Positions 58,046 to 64,000 of a DNA stretch of 64,000 nucleotides are shown one piece after another. Position 1 is the first letter of the stretch. Every line of letters starts with the position of its first letter. The stretch is from an uncultured Bacteroidia bacterium. GTDB taxonomy: Bacteria > Bacteroidota > Bacteroidia > Bacteroidales > ML635J-15. Location: positions 34,264-98,263 of the forward strand of contig CADAXK010000012.1 of NCBI GenBank assembly GCA_902791865.1, written 5' to 3'. A program made the position numbers and the translations under genes. Below the pieces are notes generated by a model. It was not told where the DNA came from and searched no databases. It saw only the letters and a list, made by a program, of their open reading frames with translations.

Positions 58046-58108
58046 TTGCCATCTCCAATTCTTACGGAGAAGCAAATTTAAGAAATAAAAATGAAAACAA
58101 AAATATTT

Positions 58109-58306
58109 TTAATTATTTTCCTGCATGCTCTGCAATTTCTGTACGTAAATTGCATGGAGCTTCTGCTGACGCTTAATAACAGACTGCTTGTCAAACTGCT
58201 GACGAGCTCTTAATTCCTTTACTACGCCAGTCTTTTCAAATTTCCTTTTGAATTTCTTCAAGGCTCTATCGATGTTTTCGCCTTCTTTTACAGGTACAAT
58301 AATCAT
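58109..58306 (-). CDS. rpsU: 30S ribosomal protein S21
   Basis: 65 residues, basic. MIIVPVKEGENIDRALKKFK and FEKTGVVKELRARQQFDKQS are S21 hallmarks. S21 sits by the anti-Shine-Dalgarno region of 16S rRNA. First gene of the operon. Confidence 0.97.
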   Translation of the reverse strand: MIIVPVKEGENIDRALKKFKRKFEKTGVVKELRARQQFDKQSVIKRQQKLHAIYVQKLQSMQENN

Positions 58307-58355
58307 TTCGTTATCTTTTTAATTTTTAAATTATGTTTCTTAAAATTTTGGACTG

Positions 58356-58386
58356 CAAAAGTACACATAAAATCAATACCGACAAA
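58356..58386 (-). promoter_or_regulatory. Promoter of rpsU-xerC-hpf
   Basis: Minus strand TTTG (58386-58383), 19 bases, TACTTTTG (58363-58356): full consensus. Leader about 43 bases. Confidence 0.78.
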
Positions 58387-58512
58387 TTTTTTTGAACGAT
58401 TTTGCAGATTTTTTATTCTTTGTTTTACAACAAGTTACGAAAGCAATGTTAATTTCTGTGCTATTATCGGCATTATTTTAGAGTAAACGCAACCATAGAA
58501 GACATCCATTTA

Positions 58513-60201
58513 CTAATTGTCGCGGACACAGCGGACTGGTTTAGCGACACCATTTACATAATAACCAGGCACAAGATTATCTATAATAATCATACCGCTA
58601 AAAATATAACCAATATTCACATTTTCTAACCATATTCCATCATTATCAGCTACATTTGTTGATGTCCAATATCTCACACTACTACCAAAACCATGAAATC
58701 CATGTTGGTCTCCTCCTCCATGATACATATAATATCCAGTAGGAACAGCATTAAAACAACTAGCGCCAAAATTAACATCATTAACATACAACTGATCGGC
58801 ACTTGGCCAAAGTTCTGGACTTCCTGCTAATTGTGGAGAAGTAATAGTCCTATCGAACATATCTATCAGTTGCTGCCATTCACCGCTACTTGGCAAATGC
58901 CATCCATACGGACAAACGCCACGCAATCCGCTCGGTATTTGCGATGACGTAACAGTTCCATCTAACGCTGCGACCGCATCATACAGATAACCATATACGG
59001 CAACATTTGTGCTATCGTTATTTGGATATGCTACATATTGGTCTGTTTCGGCCCATGGTATTTGACATTCATTATAAAGAGGAAGATTACCTCGGTAGCG
59101 CAAATTATCGGACATCCACGTCTGCTCACCAATAGTTACCGTTGCATAAACATTTCCATCGCGAGAATCAGTAAAAGTACCAGTTATGCAATTATCAGGA
59201 TCTGCAGCCGTAATAAACGAAAGAGTCCTGCCGTATACGGTTGCAACCGAATTTGAAGCAAAAGTCTTGTAATAATATTTTGTAAACGGTTGCAAACCTG
59301 ATATTTCGCGACTAAACTCTCCTATACCAATGCCAATTGCTACAGAATCTGTCATATTATGCTCATCAGCACCATATATGAAACCACAAGTCGCTGGGTC
59401 GCCATTATTATAACACAACACACCAAATATAGTCGCGCTATTGGAAGTCAAATTACGATAACCAGCTGAACTCACTACTGGTGCGACAATCGCTGGCGGA
59501 TTAGATATATGTTCTAATGTGTCATTTATAGTATAATACAGCGAATCAACATACAACTTTGTTACTGCATCAGCAGAATCAATAGGATTAGCAAGACCAG
59601 AAATTCTTCTGTCATCAGCCGAATTGCCAATCGAAAGAATCTCCGACATAGAAGGAGTAGGCAGTCCGACATAATAAATGCTATCCAAAGCCACAGGCAT
59701 AAAACATTCTGAATTATCCCGATAAACTAACACATCTCCATCGTGTACATTGCCAACATAAAAGTTTATATTCGACAATTTCTCTGCTTTCCTCGATACC
59801 AATGCATAATAGGAACTAGCAATTTCCTTAGTGCCTAAATTAACATAATCGCCATCGGTTCTGTACTCTACCCGCATCCACATATTGCCGTCGTGCCAAG
59901 GAATACCAGCAAAAGGCATGTTAAGCGCACCATTGCAACCGCATGTGTATTCGCCTCGGTTCATTTGGAACGAAACAAAACCATTGGCATCAGTAACAGC
60001 ATTATGCTCGGCACAATATAATACAGTGCCATATTGTCCTCCTGCAATAAATGAAATTTTCACAGTTACTGGAGTATTAACAAGCGGAACACTATCAGCA
60101 TCACTGATAATTGCCGAAAAATTTACAGTCTGCGGAACTACCTGTGCATACGAAACAACTGCAACAGTCATTATTATAATTAGCGAAACTATTCTTTTCA
60201 T
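58513..60201 (-). CDS. Secreted FISUMP-domain surface protein
   Basis: 562 residues from ATG 60201 (MKRIVSLIIIMTVAVVSYAQ, a signal peptide). Residues 20-165 are the module shared with the next two genes, opening VPQTVNFSAIISDADSVPLV and including GIPWHDGNMWMRVEYRTDGD. A fibronectin-like segment follows (SSAGYRNLTSNSATIFGVLC to FTKYYYKTFASN, about 240-330). The C-terminal domain is of FISUMP type (Fibrobacter succinogenes major paralogous): TVTIGEQTWMSDNLRYRGNL, GVCPYGWHLPSSGEWQQLID and a final NGVAKPVRCVRDN. Role in cell-surface contact is a guess. Last gene of the operon. Between its stop and rpsU (206 bases) only the rpsU promoter was seen. Confidence 0.85.
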   Translation of the reverse strand: MKRIVSLIIIMTVAVVSYAQVVPQTVNFSAIISDADSVPLVNTPVTVKISFIAGGQYGTVLYCAEHNAVTDANGFVSFQMNRGEYTCGCNGALNMPFAGIPWHDGNMWMRVEYRTDGDYVNLGTKEIASSYYALVSRKAEKLSNINFYVGNVHDGDVLVYRDNSECFMPVALDSIYYVGLPTPSMSEILSIGNSADDRRISGLANPIDSADAVTKLYVDSLYYTINDTLEHISNPPAIVAPVVSSAGYRNLTSNSATIFGVLCYNNGDPATCGFIYGADEHNMTDSVAIGIGIGEFSREISGLQPFTKYYYKTFASNSVATVYGRTLSFITAADPDNCITGTFTDSRDGNVYATVTIGEQTWMSDNLRYRGNLPLYNECQIPWAETDQYVAYPNNDSTNVAVYGYLYDAVAALDGTVTSSQIPSGLRGVCPYGWHLPSSGEWQQLIDMFDRTITSPQLAGSPELWPSADQLYVNDVNFGASCFNAVPTGYYMYHGGGDQHGFHGFGSSVRYWTSTNVADNDGIWLENVNIGYIFSGMIIIDNLVPGYYVNGVAKPVRCVRDN

Positions 60202-60237
60202 ACAATAATCAATATTATTCAAAATACAATTACTTCC

Positions 60238-61539
60238 TTACTCTTCAGGATGGAAAACTGGACGAACAAGACAACCACCGACACGATTATATTTACCCGA
60301 TATTTGTAATTGATCAAAAGTCAACACATAAGCAGAACTTGGATTAGTCGATGCCGTTAGGTGCGCACAATAGGTTTTAGACCTATAAATAGCATCAACA
60401 TATGTATTGCTAGCACTTTCTTTCATAAAAATAGGACCTCCATCATATCTATACTCGTAATAGGGAAGAAAAATGCTATTTCCATTAAGACTTCTGACCA
60501 TATAACCTTCAACTCCATTAACCTCTGTCCATCGCCAAGCACAATAGGTTCTTAATTCCAAAAACTCGGTTTCTGTAGGCATACTCCATCCTTCCCCCCA
60601 ATTTACTGTTGCCGCATCCATTTCTGGCGGAAGCGGATTTGGGGTACTCTGTGGCGTGTATGTTTCACTGGAATATTCATCCTTTGGTCTTGTTTCCCCA
60701 AAAGCATAATAATTACCACAATCTTCTTGCCTTGATGCTCCAACATTGCAGGTAGCCCACATTGTACCACTTGGCAATCCAAGGTCAACATATTCGTGAT
60801 TCCTATACACTCCATTAACACCATTAGGAGATAAAGTCAGAGAACCTCCCATAGAATCGATTATGCTCACATATACATTTACTACAGAATCAAGATATGA
60901 CTTTGAGACAGCATCATGAGCATCAACAGGCGACATAAGGTCGGTTATTCGTCTTCCTTCAGCCGAATTTCCTACTGCAAGCACTTCCACCAATCCTGAA
61001 ACTTCTGGGTCATGCGCCAAAGTAAACGACTCAAAACTGCGTGTATCTTCATTATAACTAAGCACATCAGCATCTTGTACTCCTTCTACATAAAAACTCA
61101 TATCTGTAAGTTCTAATGCCTTATCTGCAACAAACGCATAAATCGTAGATACCAGTTCAAGCCTTCCAAGCAACAAAAAATCTCCAGTTGTATCGGTTCT
61201 GTATTCCACCTGCATCCAATAATCACCATTCTCCCACGGTATATCCTCGAACGACAAAACCGACGCATCATTACAACCACACGATAGCACATCGCGGTTC
61301 AGTTTAACCGTCATACTTCCCGATGAATTTGTCGTAGTCCTATGTACTGCACAATATACAGGATTTCCATATTGCCCACCCTCGAGAAATGTAAGTCTTA
61401 CATCAATCTGGGAATTGGCAACCACCTCGTTATTTGTATTTCGCACGACAGCCGAAAAAACAACCGTCTGCGGGATTCCCTGCGCCATAACTGAAGATAC
61501 TATGGCTAAGAAAAATATTAAAAGCGAAAACCTATTCAT
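60238..61539 (-). CDS. Secreted surface protein with YVDLGLPSG domain
   Basis: 433 residues from ATG 61539 (MNRFSLLIFFLAIVSSVMAQ, a signal peptide); a start six codons upstream overlaps the previous gene. N-terminal module as in the two paralogues (GIPQTVVFSAVVRNTNNEVV, then SFEDIPWENGDYWMQVEYRT). After a hinge comes NHEYVDLGLPSGTMWATCNV, GNYYAFGETRPKDEYSS, and GEGWSMPTETEFLELRTYCA, the common Bacteroidales surface domain related to FISUMP. No T9SS domain at the C terminus, so export route is uncertain. Confidence 0.85.
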   Translation of the reverse strand: MNRFSLLIFFLAIVSSVMAQGIPQTVVFSAVVRNTNNEVVANSQIDVRLTFLEGGQYGNPVYCAVHRTTTNSSGSMTVKLNRDVLSCGCNDASVLSFEDIPWENGDYWMQVEYRTDTTGDFLLLGRLELVSTIYAFVADKALELTDMSFYVEGVQDADVLSYNEDTRSFESFTLAHDPEVSGLVEVLAVGNSAEGRRITDLMSPVDAHDAVSKSYLDSVVNVYVSIIDSMGGSLTLSPNGVNGVYRNHEYVDLGLPSGTMWATCNVGASRQEDCGNYYAFGETRPKDEYSSETYTPQSTPNPLPPEMDAATVNWGEGWSMPTETEFLELRTYCAWRWTEVNGVEGYMVRSLNGNSIFLPYYEYRYDGGPIFMKESASNTYVDAIYRSKTYCAHLTASTNPSSAYVLTFDQLQISGKYNRVGGCLVRPVFHPEE

Positions 61540-61553
61540 AATCAAATACATTA

Positions 61554-62735
61554 TCAATTATTATTTTCTGGTCTAAAAACAGGCCTAATTGGGTAAGCAA
61601 CATAAGCACTCGAACTATCCAACACCTCTAGTAAATTACAACTCCCTCTTAAAATATAATTCACAGAACTTGACCTAATATAAAAATATTCGCTACAATA
61701 ATAATCATCACCAGTGGGACTATACACCGGCAATAATATCGAACAGCCGTTTGGTCCAGTAACAATATAGCCAAAATCATTCCATTCAAATGAACAATAA
61801 AACCTCAATTCATCCATTTCTGCAATTGTTGGAATATGCCATCCTCCGCCCCAGAAAACCGAAGCCACATCGGCTTCTGCTGGCAAAAAATCGCTTTGCT
61901 CCCCCGTATATGTAGATGTACTGGAATTTGTATTAGGATAGAGTTCTCCATAAGCATAAAGACCTCCTCTATCTTCTGGCGCTGCAGCACCTACATTGCA
62001 TTTTGCCCACAAAGTTCCGCTTGGAAGCCCAAGGTCAACATACTCGTGCCCGTTATGCGAACAATTCAAGTTAGTGATAGCGGCAATAATCCTATGACAC
62101 ACAGAATCTGCGTATTCCTTGGTTACTATGTCATTGGAGGCAACTGGAGCAGCAAGATTGGATATGTTCATTCCTCCAGCATCGTTTCCTGCCTCAAGCA
62201 CCGTCGACAAGGCAGGTGCTCTGGGAGGAGTCAATGCTTGCGCTTCAAATCTGCCAGTTTCGGAATTATATACCAAAGCATCGCCATCCTCAGGATTCTC
62301 GACATAAAAATCAATTCCTTCGAGTTTGTTCGCCTTGCCTGCCATAAATGAATAGAAATTGCTGGTGAGTTCAAGCACGCCCCAAGTCCTATAATCATTC
62401 ATGTCGTCGGTCTTATAATCCAACTGAATCCAGAAGTCACCATTCTCCCACGGAATCTGAGTAAAAGGCATTCCGTTCGATGACAGACCTCTGTTTAGCA
62501 TCACCGATACATAACCATTGGCGTTAGTTGTTGTCGTTGTTTGCGTAGTATATACAGTGACCCCATTTGCACCTCCTTCGCGTAAAATCAGATACAAACT
62601 CACATTGGTATCTGACAGAATATTGCCGACAGAATCGCGTAGCATTGCCGAAAAATTAACAGTCTGCGGAACATTCTGCGCATACAATGTAGCCACAGCC
62701 AGCACAAATAGGATCAATATAGCTATTCTCTTCAT
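61554..62735 (-). CDS. Secreted surface protein with YVDLGLPSG domain, paralogue
   Basis: 393 residues from ATG 62735 (MKRIAILILFVLAVATLYAQ). Same plan as its downstream neighbour: N-terminal module (NVPQTVNFSAMLRDSVGNIL; QIPWENGDFWIQLDYKTDDM), a linker with GGMNISNLAAPVASNDIVTK, and C-terminal GHEYVDLGLPSGTLWAKCNV, GLYAYGELYPNTNSS, GGWHIPTIAEMDELRFYCS. The repeated gene plan suggests tandem duplication with divergence. Confidence 0.85.
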   Translation of the reverse strand: MKRIAILILFVLAVATLYAQNVPQTVNFSAMLRDSVGNILSDTNVSLYLILREGGANGVTVYTTQTTTTTNANGYVSVMLNRGLSSNGMPFTQIPWENGDFWIQLDYKTDDMNDYRTWGVLELTSNFYSFMAGKANKLEGIDFYVENPEDGDALVYNSETGRFEAQALTPPRAPALSTVLEAGNDAGGMNISNLAAPVASNDIVTKEYADSVCHRIIAAITNLNCSHNGHEYVDLGLPSGTLWAKCNVGAAAPEDRGGLYAYGELYPNTNSSTSTYTGEQSDFLPAEADVASVFWGGGWHIPTIAEMDELRFYCSFEWNDFGYIVTGPNGCSILLPVYSPTGDDYYCSEYFYIRSSSVNYILRGSCNLLEVLDSSSAYVAYPIRPVFRPENNN

Positions 62736-62748
62736 AATCATTCACTTT

Positions 62749-63243
62749 TTACTGTTTCACAATTTTTGCACTTGCCTTACCTATCCTCATTATATAGGTA
62801 CCATTTGCAAGCTGCGACAAATCTACAGAAAACTCACCGCCATAGTTGGCTATTGGATGAGAAATCACAAGCACTCCATTCGTATCATAAATTTCCACAG
62901 TTCCCGAAGCACAATCGGAATCCCTTACCGTCACATTTACAAAATATGCTGTAGGATTCGGATACACCGAAATGCCTTCGCCCAATGCTATATGGTGATT
63001 ATTGTCATCGTCATCTGTAAGCGAACCTGTATCGCCAAGCGTATCCACATATTCGGATGTAATTGTCAACGAACCGTTTTCGCCATACAATACACTGCCA
63101 AAAGTTCCACCAAATGAATACTGCACAAACTCATCACCGCCCGACTGGGAATAAAAACCGATATTGCTCAGATTTTGGGCTTTGACAATTGAATAGCAAG
63201 CTATTAGAACTACTATAAAAAACAAACTTTTTATTCTTCTCAT
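62749..63243 (-). CDS. Small T9SS-secreted protein with type A sorting domain
   Basis: 164 residues from ATG 63243 (MRRIKSLFFIVVLIACYSIV, signal peptide ending VKAQ). After about 55 residues of unknown character and an acidic spacer (LTDDDDNNHH), the last 75 residues are a type A C-terminal domain: SVYPNPTAYFVNVTVRDSDC, VEIYDTNGVLVISH and NGTYIMRIGKASAKIVKQ. Almost the whole mature protein is sorting domain plus a small head. First gene of the surface protein operon. Confidence 0.85.
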   Translation of the reverse strand: MRRIKSLFFIVVLIACYSIVKAQNLSNIGFYSQSGGDEFVQYSFGGTFGSVLYGENGSLTITSEYVDTLGDTGSLTDDDDNNHHIALGEGISVYPNPTAYFVNVTVRDSDCASGTVEIYDTNGVLVISHPIANYGGEFSVDLSQLANGTYIMRIGKASAKIVKQ

Positions 63244-63267
63244 ACCTATCATTGAATATATATTATG

Positions 63268-63300
63268 CAAATATAATTATTTATTCCATCACTATGACAA
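63268..63300 (-). promoter_or_regulatory. Promoter of the surface protein operon
   Basis: Minus strand TTG (63300-63298), 22 bases, TATATTTG (63275-63268), 24 bases before the ATG. Confidence 0.5.
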
Positions 63301-63362
63301 CTAAAATCTCTATTTCGTTGCCTGACGGATGAAAAAAAATTTAAATTATTTTAAGTGGTAAT

Positions 63363-63395
63363 AAAAAAAGCGAACTTGCTTTTGCAAATTCGCTT
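63363..63395 (-). terminator. Terminator of tRNA-Pro
   Basis: Minus strand AAGCGAATTTGC (63395-63384) pairs with GCAAGTTCGCTT (63379-63368) around AAAA, then T run. Confidence 0.85.
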
Positions 63396-63396
63396 G

Positions 63397-63469
63397 TCGG
63401 GGTGAGAAGACTCGAACTTCCGGCCTCTACGTCCCGAACGTAGCGCGCTACCAACTGCGCCACACCCCG
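63397..63469 (-). tRNA. tRNA-Pro (CGG)
   Basis: 73 bases. Acceptor CGGGGTG/CACCCCG with the C1-G72 pair typical of tRNA-Pro, anticodon loop TTCGGGA (CGG), discriminator A. Own -7 box TATTTTTG at 63493-63486 on the minus strand. Confidence 0.96.
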
Positions 63470-63485
63470 TTCCTAAAAGGCGGTG

Positions 63486-63493
63486 CAAAAATA
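63486..63493 (-). promoter_or_regulatory. -7 box of tRNA-Pro
   Basis: Minus-strand TATTTTTG, 17 bases before the mature 5' end; no TTG at the expected spacing. Confidence 0.4.
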
Positions 63494-63554
63494 AGATTTA
63501 TTTTTTACATGGCACTACTTTTTTGATTTTTTATTTTTATGTGCAAAAAAAACA

Positions 63555-63582
63555 AAAAATCCGAGATATTACTCGGATTTTT
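63555..63582 (-). terminator. Terminator after the T9SS type B protein
   Basis: AAAAATCCGAG and CTCGGATTTTT with a six-base loop, T-rich on both strands; ten bases past the stop at 63593. Confidence 0.85.
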
Positions 63583-63592
63583 GTTTTTATAA

Positions 63593-64000
63593 CTAGAATG
63601 CAATTGTCACTGTTCCTTCGTATGCTTCATGTCCAGTATGCAAATGGATAATGTACATATACGTACCTGCCGGAGCCATGCTTCCGCCTCTTATCCTACC
63701 ATCCCAGAACTCGCTGTCGGTAGTACCTGTATAAATCATTTGACCCCATCTGTTGAATACGTATATCTTCGCTTTCGGGAACATGTCAATATTTCCAATC
63801 TCCCAGGTATCATTGATGCCGTCGCCGTTTGGTGTGAATACATTCGGTATCTTGAGGCAGTCTGCATAGCTCGGATTGATTGTAACATTGGCAGAATATG
63901 CACAACTGTTGGCATCGACTACGCTTACCGTGTACTCACCTGCATAGAGCGCACTTATTACTGGCTGGTCGCTGTAGCGGTCCGACCATCCGTACATGTA
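63593..64000 (-). CDS. T9SS type B sorting-domain (gliding motility-associated C-terminal) protein, 3' end
   Basis: The gene runs off the right edge; 135 codons plus stop are visible. GEYTVSVVDANSCAYSANVT is the end of a repeated Ig/SprB-like domain, and the rest is the CHU_C/type B sorting domain: IPNVFTPNGDGINDTWEIGN, IYVFNRWGQMIYTG, FWDGRIRGGSMAPAGTYMYI and EAYEGTVTIAF. Such proteins are often very large adhesins exported by the T9SS. Confidence 0.92.
   Translation of the reverse strand, partial: YMYGWSDRYSDQPVISALYAGEYTVSVVDANSCAYSANVTINPSYADCLKIPNVFTPNGDGINDTWEIGNIDMFPKAKIYVFNRWGQMIYTGTTDSEFWDGRIRGGSMAPAGTYMYIIHLHTGHEAYEGTVTIAF

Overview
The window looks like a chromosomal segment of a Bacteroidota bacterium, most likely an anaerobic Bacteroidales member. 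Evidence: AT-rich leaders almost without Shine-Dalgarno sites; promoters of the form TTG-N19-22-TAnnTTTG; the type IX secretion (T9SS) translocon SprA together with proteins ending in T9SS sorting domains; DUF3467 directly after rpoC; and a YVDLGLPSG/FISUMP surface protein operon. No rRNA, CRISPR array or intact insertion sequence was found.

Layout. 1-300: 3' end of a formiminotetrahydrofolate cyclodeaminase and two terminators. 301-9960 (minus): a giant secreted protein of six tandem GLUG modules with a T9SS signal. 10343-12861 (plus): a small accessory cluster in which two SSB-like genes flank three small genes, two of which resemble phage/conjugative-element BECR-type nucleases. 12994-15558 (plus): peroxiredoxin bcp, recA and a TPR lipoprotein. 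15724-18559 (plus): a CapA-family lipoprotein and the alpha subunit of lysine 5,6-aminomutase without its beta subunit nearby. 18616-25971 (minus): an envelope operon of coaX, outer-membrane protein, TPR protein, lptC, small membrane protein, CBS/CorC protein and a GT22-like glycosyltransferase. 26271-28971 (plus): a lipoprotein that looks highly expressed, then an AbiE-type toxin-antitoxin pair with its promoter and operator visible. 29015-30931 (minus): phosphoglycerate kinase carrying an extra, degenerate copy of its own nucleotide-binding lobe at the N terminus. 31232-43362 (minus): gcvH, sprA, ruvA, a beta-barrel protein and a GH3/beta-lactamase fusion. 43586-56733 (minus): the core information-processing block tRNA-Thr, Tyr, Gly, Thr, tuf, tRNA-Trp, secE, nusG, rplK, rplA, rplJ, rplL, rpoB, rpoC, DUF3467. 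56837-58306 (minus): rpsU, xerC, hpf. 58513-63243 (minus): a four-gene surface protein operon. 63397-64000 (minus): tRNA-Pro and the 3' end of a protein with a T9SS type B sorting domain.

How they work together. SprA would export the giant GLUG protein, the 63243 protein and the protein running off the right edge. The coaX-lptC operon and the capA-like gene concern the cell envelope. The tuf-rpoC and rpsU-hpf blocks are translation and transcription core. The most unusual items are the half-plus-whole phosphoglycerate kinase and the SSB/BECR-nuclease cluster. The AbiE promoter-operator arrangement and the hairpin between rplL and rpoB are also worth attention. All function calls come from reading the sequence by eye; no database search was run.
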